From Marchantia polymorpha subsp. ruderalis (lineage: Eukaryota > Streptophyta > Marchantiopsida > Marchantiales > Marchantiaceae): a stretch of 64,000 bases of DNA. Both the position numbers and the translations under genes were made by a program. Positions 12,481-26,729 of the stretch are shown piece after piece. The notes beneath the pieces are model-generated. The model did no database searches, was not told the origin of the DNA, and saw nothing but the letters and a program-made list of their open reading frames with translations. The stretch spans positions 15,812,501 to 15,876,500 of the forward strand of contig AP031353.1 of assembly GCA_037833965.1 (NCBI GenBank), given 5' to 3'. Numbering within the stretch: the first letter of the stretch is position 1; every line of letters begins with the position of its first letter.

Positions 12481-15400
12481 ATTAAAATTGAAATCTCTCA
12501 TAAAGTTTACATATATTGCTTATTATATGTATGAATGTTCTCTCTGCCTTTTACTGCGCTCATTGGAATTACAAAATACCTGCTGTTTTATACCTGGCTA
12601 AAGTCCCATAATCTCCATCCCCTTTCATTTGCGAACAAATAAAGTTATGATGTAAAGAAATAAGATAAAAAACTAAGAATGATGCTGCACTTCAGAACCC
12701 TTAGGTAGTACTAGCCGCTCGAATGAGAGATCATCTTCTCGGGCTTCTTATGTTCATCAAATGGCTAAAAAATACAGTTCAATTATTGTTGCTTAAGCTC
12801 GACAGTCTTTTACCGTATATCAAGAAATAGATCTTTGCTAAATTTCATTAAAGAATACCCATACTCCACAAATTTCCTCATCGGATCCTCAGGTTTTCCG
12901 TACAAATAAAAAATGATTCATAATTGTAAATGTATGAGGATAATCTATCAAGATAATATATTGTATTCCCTCTCTTTTAGAATATAATGGGAGAGTCCAT
13001 TGTGGATCATATCCAAAAGGTTGTGATTGTGTTAATTGCATAAGTTTTAAATTAACGTTTTTTGTGATGAATATATAAATTGTATTATATGATATTTAAA
13101 ATAATTTCTGTTAAGTCAGAGTGTTTCAAATTTTTTGAGTCATTTATTTTATTTTCTAAAAAAATATATTTATAAACAAAAAAATTTAACAAATATAAAA
13201 ATTTTAAATTCAATATTTTAATTACATAGCACAAAATAAATATTTAAATATGATATCATATATATTGAGCATGTTTATATAAGTATAATGAGTTATATGA
13301 GTTGAATATCATTTTTTTCAATCATCTATTGAAGTTTATGATATTTATGACCTTGTGTGACATTGTGATGTTACGATGTGAACGTCAGATTTTAAGCTAT
13401 TTTTTTAATATATCCATATGTTGGACTGATGTTTGTGGCAAAAGTCTAAGATAGATAACTCTTGTAACACATCTGACATTTTTGAAATTTTAACGTGATT
13501 TTATTCGTTTTCATTTGTATGTGTAACGAAATGACTGTGATGTTTGTGCAAAGAATTTGTCTAACACTTAAATATTTTACGCATGATACTTTGTTAATTT
13601 TAAAACTCCAAAAATTTTCATCAGGAAAATATAGTAATAATTTTATCCAATAAATAATGTGCATGGATAAATTATCCTGAAAATACATATTTTATTTTAT
13701 TTCGATTTACATCATGCTGAAGAAACATTGCATTCTCAAGGATTGTTTCTGAAAAAATTCGTCTTAACAAGTTCCCTGATTGAAAAGGGGAAAAATAATA
13801 TTGCCCGGAGGCCCGATGCAGGAACACAATCACAAAATAAGTCCTTTGGTGTAACAGAACATGATGAATATTTTTTTTTCATGGAGGTACTTACTTGAAT
13901 TACGGTCTAATGATCATAAAACTGGTTTGGCATTAAAAGACTGAAAGGAATATATCCCTCTGATCCAAATCCGTTTATTTATGAAGTTTGACATATTCAC
14001 TGATTCGATAATTTTATTTACATACTAAATATTCACATTCCCACTAGAAATCATATTCATTACATATTTCAAATACTATTAATAAACTCATATTAATTTA
14101 ATTTATCGATAGTCTTGGATGATAAATGATTTTCTACTTTGGAGAATATTGAAAACTTATTCAGGAAATAGAAGTCGGGATGACAGGATTTAAATATTTT
14201 GTTCGGAAGTCTAAACATTTGTTGCTTTGCTCTTCGACCAAATTTAAAATGAGATTTTTGTGTTGAATTTTATAACAACTAAACATCTATATTATCGATA
14301 TAAATCATCGTGTACATTGATTTGATGCGAACTGATCTTCTTGCCATGAGTTTATACATCCAACTGAAGGATACTTTGACTTCTTGCAAAACTGATTTCT
14401 ATAAGAGGAAATATATGACAACTCAAAAAGCTGTATAGCTACAACCAAACCGTCAAACCAATTGCCATAGTAGCGTGGCAAACTAAGACGAGGGATAAAT
14501 ATTTACTTTTGGAATCTCAAAGCCACCGTCCTAACACTGCTGAGGTTCTTGTAGGAGGCTGATTGCCCTACGACCGTACTCAGGTAAATCGATCACATAC
14601 TTCCAACGACATTAGACTGATCCTGAAAAACCATAACGGCTACCAAAGATGGTGATGAGTCAATTTTATATGTACCGCTGCCTCTCGAGTGTCGCTTCTC
14701 TGTACCAATCCATGCTTCGGTAGAAATCGTTCTATCTTTCCAAAATGTTAAGATTGTGTATAGGATAAGATGATGACATGGTTGCTGTTCAGAAACTTCC
14801 ATGTGTCTAGGTTCCACTAAGGATGAGCATAAGGAAAAGTACTTTAGAATACGATGGAACATGGGAACAAATCATTGAACTAGGATAGTAATGAGCAAAT
14901 CATTAATGTATTTCTGAAAGATTGAGCCTTGAGATTGTTAAATCTCGGGAAATGTTTGTCCGAAACGAGAAGAAAAAGTTATGGTAAGCACACAAAAAAT
15001 AACCCGAATTTCACCAAGAGATTAATGATTCTATTCCATTTAATGATAACTGCACCCCAATTCAGGAAAACGAGGCAGTATCGGTTCCATAGATTCCTGG
15101 AAGCAGATAAGTTTCGATAAACGAAGACATGCAGATTATTCCAATTCCACTCAAGTGACAAACGTTTGCCATTTGTGAACATCTGACTTGGCCACAACAT
15201 GACCTCCCCAACTGATTGACTGAGTCACTGGCACGATTCCTGCCAATGTTCCTTGATTTGTTACAAGTTGCAAATCGGAGTTGCGAAGTGGTGTTATTGA
15301 GTTTGAACCTGCTGACCAGCTCCCTGCTCCCTCGCTCTCTGGCCCTCTGCTTTTCTCTGAAAGGAGAGAAGTGAGCCCTGTACGGTGGAACTGGAAGTCT

Positions 15401-15560
15401 GGAACCAGCGAGAATAAATTTTCAAAAGATATGGAAATCACATAGAGCTTGCTTGCACAAACCCATGTGAACACAGCCACCAAATCACACAGACCCATGT
15501 GCTGTGATCTGCTATCCAACATGGTCATAAACAGCAACAATAAAATCATAAGCATATGAG
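12481..15560. other. AT-rich intergenic DNA, no gene
   Basis: The sequence is strongly AT-rich, with many stops in all frames and no ORF above about 90 codons with any likeness to a family. I see no transposon protein remnant, tRNA or clear repeat. It is probably old, heavily decayed repeat DNA. Confidence 0.55.
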
Positions 15561-18500
15561 CAGCAGGAGGAACGCATCGGTCAATGTGATGATGACTTGA
15601 TTAGAGTCAAGTACACCACTCCCCAGCAGCTGCGACTGCTGCTGTTACCAACGCTCAATCATGTCCACATCCGTTTGGGAACTCGACAGCACACACGAAC
15701 CCTCAACTGTGGCCATGTTTAACATATCAATGCCCGCGTGTGAGGAACTGGGCTGGCTGGCCACTGGATTCGTGTGAAAAGACAAGCCCCGCCTTCACTC
15801 TGGGGCTACTGGAACTACGACTTGGGATCCAGAGCCAACCATCGCAGAGCGTTCTTTCCAACACGAACTAGAAAAGGCCTTCAACCGTTCCTCTTCGCAG
15901 ATAGCATTCGCCTTGTTCTTAGAATTGTTCTCGTTCAAGGAACTCATGCTCCCTCTTGATGGATGCATCATCCATCATCCGATGTCTCGGAAGGGGGAAA
16001 CCGAGTTCTCATGGGAGGCGAGGAAGTACTAATGCGCGCTCGAGCGGAGCAACTTTCGAGAGAAAATACACGGGACGAAGGAAGGAAGTAGGTTTCGAGC
16101 GAGCTCCCTCGCACCATCGCTAGAGCCATAAAGGGCTTGACGAAGCTGTTACACAGAAGGGACTGGTTGACTTGAGAAAACGCACCCAATGAACACCAAA
16201 GGGAATATCAGATATGTCTTGCCGTTATGAGCAAAAGGCCTTGGCGATGCCTTTCCGTTTCCTTCTCGATTTCGTAATTCTGTGCTAGTCGCCCTCGTTC
16301 CTAACTCCGTTTTGACTGGAAAAGCCGCGGGCCTGCGTCCCGCATTGATATGTCAAACGTGGCCACAAATCGAGGCTCTTTAATTGACTGGGAGAGAGAT
16401 TGTTCTTGTCTGGAACGCTCTCCCACTCTGGCCCAATAAATGATAGGTTTGGTCCAGACTCCGGAGAAAAGAACATCTGGTGGGCCACAGCACAGCCCTC
16501 ACTAAAGCAAAAAGCAAGCAAGCGACGCATTTCGAAGCAAAGCAAATCAAAGCAGGTGTTTAGGTTCTCAAGGGACTGGCAGCGAGCGAGGTAGCGAGCG
16601 AAGTGTGCCTGCGCCCCCTTACGTCTCCATTTCTCTGCAGCGAATTTTGAATCTTCTGAGGCCCACGCAGGCAGGCAGGACTCGGTCAGCACAGCAGCCT
16701 GTGCGCTGCCTCGCCAATGCCGCCATTCCTCTGGCAGCCACACCATTGCCGGCAAGACAGACGGTGATTTCCCCTTGGGCCCTGCTCGGCTTGTGTCTCG
16801 GTTAGTTACTTGTGAGCCCCGAGTCACCGGCCATCAGAACGAATGTTTTCTTGCGCATCTGTAGCAGCAGTTCAGAGCAGACCAGGGTGCAAATAGTGGT
16901 CTACCGGTATCTATTACCCCAGCCCCTCTAATCCATCCATCCGTCCATCCATCCCGGCGCGACCTACTGCTCTCTCTATCTTCGTGTGTCTGAAGTGTAC
17001 TAGAATATTCATATTTTTACCCCCGCATTTCTCCACGTTGACAAGATTCTGGCAGAGTATGGCACATGTGAGGCGACTCCAGGATTCGCCGATCGTTCAG
17101 CGTCAGTTACTACGCGGGGCCTCATCAGAATTTGGGCGCAGGGGTTTTCTGAATAGAGAATGAATTAAAAAGGGTATTCTACGGGCGCTCCGGTTTATGA
17201 CCGAGTGCAAGCGAGAGTTTTGCGCGAATCTATTCTCTCTCGTTCGGGAGTAAATAATAATAGGCGAAATATCACATCACGGTGGAGTTTCGTTTGATCA
17301 GCTGGTCATTTAAACAGCTGACAAAAGTGTGTTGAGCCTTGACCTTTACATTGAACATTTAGATTTCACAGACAAGGAAGATTTTATTTTATCTTAGTTG
17401 GCTCGTATGAAGCCGCATATTTAATTCCCGAGTGAATCGGCGGGGTTCAATTCTTCCAGACAGAGTTTTATTTCCACTGAGCTTCATTCAAAATGTTGCA
17501 CCTGACACAAGGAAAGTGTGAGAGCTCGATCAGATGATATTGAATCCTATATTATATGGGGAAAAAACCGTGAACTTCGAGCAACTGGAAGTGATGGGAA
17601 CTGACCGCACAGAATCTTTTCGACTCTCTTCAATGGACCATGCTATAAATTCTAGTGTAAGAGAAGCGCGTATGAAAAAAGTAGGTGAGCTAGTATTTTA
17701 GAGAGAGGCCCATTTTATTATTAATCCGTATAATGATTTTGTAAAGCCCAAATTGAATTCATCATACGCTCCGCCTCTGCTCTACACGTCTCGGCTCGCC
17801 TCGGAACGGTAGCCCGACAGCCCCCCTCACCCTAAACTCGCAAAAATCACCAGCCGCCCCAAGCTGGACCCATTCCAGAACCTAGGACTCTTAATTCAAT
17901 CTGAAACATCAAAGCTGCAACCACGTTATTCGCTTATTGAAGGTCTTCAAAATATTCAATATGACTCTGAATAATACCACCCTTCCCCATGCTCCAGTCA
18001 CAAAACTCTACGTTACCAAAATCGAAATACTGGTTATTTCGCTTTATGAAAGCAAATAAAGCGGTATTAGCTTTCGCAATCATTAATTGCGGGATGTAGA
18101 TGCCACGTAAGAGCCACGTAAGAGCCACCAACCAGGGCTGGAAGCTTGCTCAACCGAGTTAAGGAAGTTCGTTGCTGTGTGGTCGGAAGTGGAAAGTGTT
18201 GTCTGTCATGTATCCAACGATATATATTCCATCACTTCCGGTACTGTCGGGTTCGGTTCTATTTTGTCATGGTCTAAAGCGGCCCTCGGGCTGGGCCTCG
18301 TCGTCGCCATCCACGTCAGCGGTGTTATTGTGTGACCGCATGTGCTGGAAACGAGAACGGAAGAGGACGAGCAGGACCACTGTAGATCTTCTGAGCATGA
18401 ACGGCGCACAAGATTTGCTTCGCTTTGAGCTTTACTCTTCGCGACTGTAGTTTCCAACAGACGACACTTCGTGCCTGGAGTGACACAGTCGCTCCCCTCC

Positions 18501-18680
18501 CCTCCTCGACAAGCTCGAGACATGACAGCGTGCATACATACATAGCTTTGCGCCGAAGCGAAGACGATGCAGTAACTCCCGTTCTCGGGTGTTTAGAACA
18601 CCCGTTCGCAAGGTCAAATCTTTGGCAAGGGGACTTGATTAGTGTACACGGCACTGGGGCACACTAATCGAATGGATAAA
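15561..18680. other. GC-richer non-coding island
   Basis: A second island of balanced composition. It contains short tandem words: CCATCCATCCGTCCATCC near 16,935, and GCCACGTAAGA repeated twice near 18,100-18,128. The longest frame is 180 codons on the minus strand at 16,827-16,285; it begins at a non-ATG codon and has no recognised domain. I cannot support a gene here. Confidence 0.45.
18586..18604. other. GC-rich hairpin
   Basis: CGGGTGTT and AACACCCG form a perfect 8-bp stem around a three-base loop. It may be a structured RNA element or chance. No flanking gene is identified. Confidence 0.5.
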
Positions 18681-21600
18681 AACTATTTGAAGTGAGCACA
18701 GTGTGGGATGTTTGTTTGAATAGTAACTACTAACAGTGAGCATGAAGGTATTCTCTCTTGATCAACTAACTACCTGTCAAAACCAGACAGCAAAAAATAA
18801 AACAATTCATAAAAAAATTGAACTTATTCAGATGAATGTAACATAATACAGGTACAAATTAGGCTATACACGTACTACCTATATAGAAGATTATATGCAT
18901 CTTCTTTAAAAAGAGAATATACTTGAGGTCATCTCCGAGGACTTCCATTCACAACGTAGGCAACAAATTATACAGAGTGGAGTTCTCATATTCTAGTTTC
19001 AGAACCCTAAACTCCATGTAACCAACTTCCGCATCCTTCAATCAAATAATAATTTATTGTTTTCTAAAAGTCACATGAAGTATTGTTTTTCCACATGCGA
19101 AACAATTCATCCTGACATGCCGATAAATAAGTCTCATCTTGTACATTGAGCTCATCATCACAAAACACACCATATTGTGGATGACTTGATGTTGTTTTCA
19201 GTACAGTAGGTTTTCATAATGTAAATAATTTGTGACATATGTATAGAATAGAGGCATTGAAGGACTTCAATAAGTCTTTTTTTGAACGTTATTGAACAAA
19301 ATTCTCATAAGGAATTTTTATCTTATTAAAAAAGACAACACATGAGATATATAAAAAAGAATACGATATTCATTCAAAAGCTAAAATAATTTGTTTTGGC
19401 ATCCATTTCTTCTTATCCTTTATCAAAACAAACTGTGGATCTGACGTGTATATCAATGTTATTTAAATTTTACTTTCATATAGATGAATTTAGTTGATCC
19501 GTTCATTCCTTGGTTGTCGGCTTCAAAGCTGTTTCTATCTAACAATGTTAATCAAGTTATTAACTTGCATGTCAGTCCAATTAGAAACAATTAGTCCAAT
19601 TATTCTCAACACAAGCCATAAGGATTGACCGGTCATAATAGATGGGTTATGCGTGTTTTCTCGGCCTGAAGCGAAAGTTTTAATTTTTCCTGGAGGAAAG
19701 TAGAGACCTCTTCCTTGTACGGCTAGGGCTTTTGGACCTGTGACCCCTAAAATCTGTTTAAATCTCGTAATTCCTGTTCAAGAAATATTCATGAAAAAAT
19801 GTACTTTTTGAAAATATATGATCTTGTAAGTGCATTTCACGTTTACAAAATATATCTAGAATAATGAAATATCCAAATTAATATCAAAAATTAAAAACCA
19901 TGAAATTAGAGATCACATATTAAGTAGATTCATTATGATAAGAAGGTGGAAATTTAATCAGGATTATATTATCTTTCATCATCAACATCATTTTGATCTA
20001 TGATATATTATTGTTTTTTCATGTAAAGTATGTATTACCTGAAAGGAAATTAAGTAATTCATATTCATAGCTCTGCGCTAATTCTTGGCAAAAGGTAGAC
20101 AGTTGCCTACTTATTTGTTCAGTTATGTTTTCTTGTTGAAAGTAGAACTGGCTCAATAGGTGTCAATAGTTCTTGTTCAGAGTGCGTTTACTTCTAAAAA
20201 CAATTATCTTAATTCAGATAAGTAAATCAAATGTAAGTTTATACTGAAACATCTGAAACATGATTTATACAAATCTATACCACATGTAAAACTACTAAAT
20301 TCACTCACTAGATTCATCAGATTCAGGTATATTCAATACAAGTCTGGTTTGATTTATCTATAAAAAATACTTAATAATTATGACGGGAAAAAATTAATTT
20401 TTTTTAAGACCAACTCACTCGTTTACATCAAAATTTTCAACAAGATCCAAAATTATATATAATTAATTATTCAGGTACTTAATAATTGTACAAGCATTTG
20501 GACAAAATTGGCATTAGATTCCTTTACCAAAAATATAGGTGAAAATTGGGATTTTTCGTTGTATGCAAAATCTTTTGAATATAAAAATAAATTAATAGTA
20601 TATATATTATTAGTGATACATTTCATAAATAATAAACTGAAAATATTAATATTTTTTTTTAAAGAATGAGTTCACAAACTTAAACATATTATCAAACTTA
20701 CAAATTTGAATAAAAGATAAATTTTGACTCATATTTTTTATATAAAAATTTATATCATCAATGTTTATAAATTTTGTTCTTCAATTTAAGTGTAACATGA
20801 ATCTTGTGAGTAATTCATGAATAAAATACAGTCTAGGACAAAGAAAGTTACATGATTCAGCATATACTGTCTACACAAATACAACAAACTGTAGTGCAAT
20901 AACACTAATTTGAATGCCACCAAGGAATGATCCGCTTTTAGGTATATTAATAGACAAACTAATTCGAATTGAACTAATAATAATTAGCCATCATCTCTTA
21001 TAAAGTTTTAAGTCTTATTTTGAATCTTATTTAAATTATCATATTAAATTTTAATATTATATTTTTAGATATATTTCGTGAATATTTTTTCAGTATTAGG
21101 CTTTTTGGATAATATTGATAATTTTATTGACTGAAAAAAAGTAAATTTAATATCCACAAAATGTATGTATGTTATGCTAATTACAGCACAATAATATGCA
21201 TTATCACATCAATAAATTTTTTTATCAGAAATTAAAATTTATTTTATTATTATTATTGGTATATATGTCATGTTTTTATCACAAATCAATTTTATGACAT
21301 TTGGTTTCAATGACAAGATTTAGGTCTAAGTAATCTAAAATTGCTTATCAAACTGAAACACAAAGATTTTAACAAAGAATGATAATTGACTTATAGTGTA
21401 TCATTAGTAAGATAGCATGTGACATCAAATTTTTATGAAAATGAATCTCTATCATATTAAAAAAATATTTAAATTTTTTAGATTATATACTAATATCTTA
21501 TATAATCTTTCATTTCATTTGTTAATGATTTTATATTAATATATAATAAATTTTCATGTATTTACTTTAGAGAATGGTTAGTTATACTTCGATTTATGCT

Positions 21601-22330
21601 AATTATCTTTAATCTTACAAAAATTATATGAATTATTCAAGAATGGAGTTTTATGATTGATCAGGAAAAAAAATTCCCCATTCCCACCACTAACTAAAGT
21701 AATAACTAGCAATAGCATACAATGTTGCGTGACAAACTTTTGCCTGTGAATGGAGCATGTTCATTTTGAATTGAGATGCATATGGTGAAAATGAATGATA
21801 ATTAACATCAACTAAGAAATGATTAATATTTTTCTTATTTTAATGTATGTTAAAATCCAAATTATGGATTAATGAAATTATTATTATATCACCTTGCTTT
21901 TATATTGAGTGAACATATGAACAATTTTGAGTGTGTGATAATATTTTATCTCACACTCAAAATTGTATTTACCATACATCACATTCGTACGTAATATGTA
22001 TGGGATGTGATGTACGGATATGTAATCATTGGAAATTTCGTAAGTAGTTACACTTGGTTGAATTAAATATCACATGATTGACATGATCTAGACAACGCTA
22101 CCAGTTGGTATGGATCACACTTGTGGGTAATAATGGGAGATAAGTATATGTAAATGAGTCTCAAAACATCACGAAATTGTGGAATTTGTTTTTTATGATC
22201 ATATATATTGATACCAACCGAGCCAATAAAACTGCTTTTGCCTTCCTGATTCACAAACCCCATTCATCTATAACCGTGTTTTTAGATTATCGATTAGTGA
22301 ACGGTTTTTCTTCCAACACCTTGACCTGAA
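18681..22330. other. AT-rich intergenic DNA, no gene
   Basis: Very AT-rich, with runs such as AAAATAAATTAATAG and no usable open frame. One strong inverted repeat near 21.9 kb is listed separately. It is probably decayed repeat DNA. Confidence 0.55.
21921..21966. repeat. Hairpin-forming inverted repeat
   Basis: A perfect 15-base arm (ACAATTTTGAGTGTG, 21,921-21,935) is mirrored at 21,952-21,966 around a 16-base loop. A second weaker inverted pair (CATACATCAC and GTGATGTACG) lies just downstream at about 21,970-22,020. Such paired hairpins are typical of small non-autonomous DNA elements, but no terminal repeat or target duplication was established. Confidence 0.75.
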
Positions 22331-23700
22331 CTAGTGTCACCCACAGTAATTCAGAAACCTTTGCTATTTACGGTCGATGATTTGGATTTGGATTTGCAAA
22401 GTTGGCCCAGAGAGTGGAATCTCGAATGCCAGCAGGCAAAAGATGCGGAAGACCTTGGTCTCCGTGAGGGAGACCATGTGATGCAAGAAATGCGAGTGCA
22501 CTGTGATGTCACGCCACATTACATTACATGAATCTTTTGAAAGTTCATGCTGCGTTACGAAGCTTTAGCAGGGCACTCTTGACTCGGTGTGAAGGAAGGC
22601 GGTGCCTTCGGACGAACACCTTCTACCTCTCGCGCCGTTATCCGAGGACTTACTTCCGCGACAGGCGCTTCTGGAGTCAATACGAACGTTACGGGTTGTC
22701 ACAGGGCCGGATTTCGCGTAGGGTAAAAGAACCCCATATCCTGAATTGACAGTTATGAACTCGATGCAGCGGGTGCAATCTTCTCGAAAACCGTTGATCT
22801 CGAACCTTTTTTAAGTTATGCTCGCTCTAAGTCTGCCAATAGCCGTGGGTTGCCATCGCCGGTGATTTTCATGAGCAGTGCGCATCAGCTCGCCCAAAAG
22901 TTGTGCACGATGTAGCACAATCCCCAGGCTCGGTGAATCTTGCCGTCAAATATCCCGAGCGTAGTTGTTCTTTTTCTAATTTGAGAATCACCGTGGATTC
23001 CTACAGTGGCAAGTTAGGTAAGTTGCGTGGGCAGTGGAGCTTGCAAAGGATTGAGAAATGTTGTGCTCTGCCTTCAATTAGTTATGTACTCCGTGTACTG
23101 GATTATACCCGATGTCCAAGCTGTACACACTCTCCTCGACTCGAGAGCTGTACAACTTGCTCCGAGGCAGCGTCATGGTTTTTCTGGCTCACAAATACCT
23201 GTCACAGGAACTTTCACGTTTTGCCGCTGAAAGTTGCGCCCGGTCATTTATGGAGCTTCCGGCGATGGAAAGAAACCCCGGCTGCAACCACAGTTTCCCC
23301 CAGTCTGAAGCTATCTTGCCGTCGAAAGTGGCCGACCACCTGTAGAGGAAACCTGTACTCTCCGAGGCAAGCATTGTATGTAATACTTTTCTTTATACAC
23401 TAGAATGATAAATCGAACAACGAGACGAAGGGCGTGAGCAACACCACAGCTGAAAGCGAGTGTGTCTCTTAAAGGGACGTTGGAAGGAGAACGGGCGTGT
23501 TGCATGGGGGACATCGACATAGGCTTCATTATGGATGGATATGTTAGTCGACTGACTGTTAAACACCGAGAATTGAATTTCCATCTCCTTGCCAAGTACA
23601 AGCTCGGAGGGTTGTAATCATTAGTGTCGATTGTCACTTGACAACATCGAGGCGTGCCTCAAATGATTGACACTTTCACATCTGCATGCACAACCCCAAA
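22331..23700. other. GC-richer patch with unassigned short ORFs
   Basis: This patch has balanced composition and several frames of 60-170 codons on the plus strand. The longest, 22,903-23,403, starts with a non-ATG codon. None resembles a known family, and adjoining frames overlap. It may be a gene relic or captured fragment within AT-rich DNA. Confidence 0.35.
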
Positions 23701-25203
23701 AGATGTTTGTTTTTAAAGAACAGTTTGAGACCATACCACAGAAGTAATTAATGTGAGACGAGAGTGCATCAAAATTTGGTACCCTCCTATTCCTCTTTGG
23801 TTCAATGTAGTGAAGTGTGATAATCTAAGCAGCCGGTGAGCCAAACTATTTTGATGTTGTGCATAAACTTCAAAGAGTTGCGCTATGAACCTGTCACTAC
23901 GGAGCTTATATGTATTGTACTCTATTCTATCTTGTTCATGCTTTTCGAAAATATCAAAAAAGTATTGCGGTACAGTTTTGGAGTGGGAGATAAACTCCAG
24001 TGAAGAATATCCACCAGTTATAACTCTATCTATTGGAGTATATTACCCAGACCTCCTAGGTACTGTGACCCAATCACTCCAGATTTTATACTCTAGTCTG
24101 TCTGATTATAAAGTAACTCCACTAACATATAGCAATATTTATAAAAAAAATCCTACACAGCGTGAATGTGATATATTGTTCTGCATAGAATTGTCTTTCT
24201 CGCTGTATATGAATGTGTTTTGATCGTCAGGTGATGCTAGGTTGAATATTTTGTTATTTGTAATCTATCTGACCTTGATGTCCTATGGAGATGTAACTTA
24301 GACCAACCATTGTGAATCCAGCTGGAAATTTGACCTTGATTTTCTTTCTCTAGTCGCACAGATCTTAATGTTTGAATATTTCCTCCATTCCCACACATTA
24401 TTATGTAAAAGAATTATGTTGAACAGCTTATACGTTGTCTGTTATCTCAGTTTCTTTCTATACATTACATATAGTAATTAAAATCTATACCTTAAAATTA
24501 GAGTCTTGGTTGTATGGGATAAAATTGATATGATTTGAGATTAAAAACGTTATTTTTTTATCATATATTGTGATTATGATATACATTGTACAAACATATG
24601 TGAGTTAAAAAATATCAAAACACAATTCTATATTGAAATTCAAAGAGTGTCTATTAATAAGCAGAATTTTTTAATAGGAAAACTCATATTTATAGTTGTA
24701 TTCAAAATTGCACAAAAAATTGATGACTTTTACAAATTACTTAGAAAATTTGAACTAAAAGTTATATTTCTTCACAAGAATTCATAAATGATTAGTTTTT
24801 ACTTGCAGGAAAACATTGAACGAAATCCCGTTTTTTGGAAAAAATATTTAACTTAAAATTTTTAAATTCTACTTTTGGAACGGTATTTCATGTATAGTAC
24901 TAAAACTTCATAAAACTTTTATTGAGAAAGTATTTTGTGAATATTTCATTATAAATTTTGTTCAAACTTCATGAAAAATAAAATTATATTGTTAAAAGAC
25001 TACAAGAAATATATATTTTCACTCAGATTAATTGAACTTAAACTAGAATTTCTTATATTTGAACCAAAATTTACAAATGCATTATTCTAATCAAATGAAA
25101 CCTTCATATTCTGTAACAATACAAATTTTTCTTAGAAACACATAACTATTCATCTATTTAATGATACGCAATAATCTTAAATTATAAATGATAAAAATAC
25201 ATA

Positions 25204-25246
<43 letters not shown>

Positions 25247-26229
25247 AATGCTATAGCTAAAAAATCAATTATATTAGATTTTTTTAAAAATGATAAGATT
25301 CATATAAATTTTTTTCCTTCTATATAAATATTAAGAGTATTATTCAAAAAACAAGTCTAAATTGCAACATAGATGATAATCATTGTTGAAAAAATTAGTT
25401 CTTATATGAATATGATGTGTCTCATCTTGAAGATAATTATAAATAAAAATATGATACCATCAATTTTATCCAAATATTTTCAAAAATAATATCTTAAAAT
25501 TTATCATAAAAATTTATTCTCATAATTATAAATTTAGTATTTGTGTTTTCAATTAGTAACTAATAATTTTGATTGTTTTCATGATTGCTTCTGAAATTCA
25601 AGAAGAAAAAGTTGAATCACATTCAAAATGTTTTATTCAATTTTTATATCTCATAATAATAAATTTAATTTTTTTTGTCTTTAATCATATGATAATTCCA
25701 ACAGTTATCAATATTTTAACGCTTTTATTGATAATTTGATAATTTTATTTTTTCCCATAATATTTTGAATTAAAATTTCAGTCTTATATATAGGTTTAAT
25801 AAAAATATTGATTTGAAATTTATTGAAATTTCAATTTCAATGATTTGGTGTTATTCAATCAAATTGATTCTAATTTTGTGCAGAATATGAAAGCATTTTA
25901 TTTAAGAGTATTTGATTTCATAAATTTTATATATAAAAGAGTTATTTTTGATTAAAATTATTCATATCATAATAAGATGCCAATGAATTATATTTTAAAT
26001 TTTTTTGGAATTTTTTAAATTTAAATAGATATTATTTTCAAAATATTTTCTGCTTGAAATATTTTTTTGTTCAATTCCTATTTTTTTTAATAAAATTTGC
26101 AATTTATATTTATTATAAAAAAATTATATAAAATGAATCATTTAAAAAAAAGAAGTCAAATATATGTTTTGAAAAGCCTGATATGAGCCGAATATATGAT
26201 GATCATTGATATTTATGATATTGTTTAAC
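23701..26229. other. AT-rich intergenic DNA, no gene
   Basis: No coding signal is seen. An ATG-less open frame at 23,885-24,223 has no family likeness. The remainder is extremely AT-rich. Confidence 0.55.
25208..25243. repeat. (TA)n microsatellite
   Basis: About 18 uninterrupted TA dinucleotides. The tract is self-complementary and prone to cruciform formation and length change. Confidence 0.95.
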
Positions 26230-26233
26230 AATC

Positions 26234-26268
26234 TATTTTATAGCTAATGACTCATGAGCTATAAAATA
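26234..26268. repeat. Perfect 12-bp stem hairpin
   Basis: TATTTTATAGCT at 26,234-26,245 is mirrored by AGCTATAAAATA at 26,257-26,268 around an 11-base loop containing GACTCATG. It sits five bases from a larger palindrome. Confidence 0.85.
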
Positions 26269-26272
26269 AACC

Positions 26273-26323
26273 ATTCTTTCTTTGCTATTGATCATGAGTC
26301 ATGATCAATAGCAAAAAAAGAAT
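26273..26323. repeat. 51-bp near-perfect palindrome
   Basis: TTTGCTATTGATCATGA (26,281-26,297) and its exact reverse complement (26,299-26,315) are separated by a single G. The symmetry continues outward to about 25 paired bases per arm with one mismatch. It is immediately next to another hairpin, with related TCATGAG words in both centres. Confidence 0.9.
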
Positions 26324-26729
26324 AAAGTCATTATTAATGAATTTATAAATTGAAAGATGATTGCATTGCAAGTGGTTGAATTTAAAAAAATTGTCATTGC
26401 ATTTTTTGCAAGACAAGATAGTTGAAATGATTAGCAATTCAAGGTGGTGGGAAAAAAATACAATTCAATATTGCTCAGTATTTGATTATTGATGAAATAG
26501 ATTAAAAAGAAGAGCCACATGATTCAATTTTTAATTTGTGGATAGAAAGTTAAAAATTAATGTTTGATAGAATGTCATGAAAGATGATGAAAAGTTTACA
26601 CATATGTTAAAGCCATATTCATAAAGCTCAGAGAGATGAAAAATTATTTACAAGACCGTCATGAGATTTTTTAACTCATTTTATACATGTCAAATGTAAC
26701 ATGATGTATAATATTCTACATATCCATTT

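Noticed and set aside
16285..16827. 180-codon minus-strand frame
   Set aside because: Begins at GTG, no recognised domain, and lies in a GC-rich patch where long chance frames are expected.
17385..17465. Possible tRNA (B-box-like GGTTCAATTCT)
   Set aside because: No convincing A box, acceptor stem or anticodon stem could be paired.
22903..23403. 166-codon plus-strand frame
   Set aside because: Starts at GTG, overlapped by other frames on both strands, no domain.
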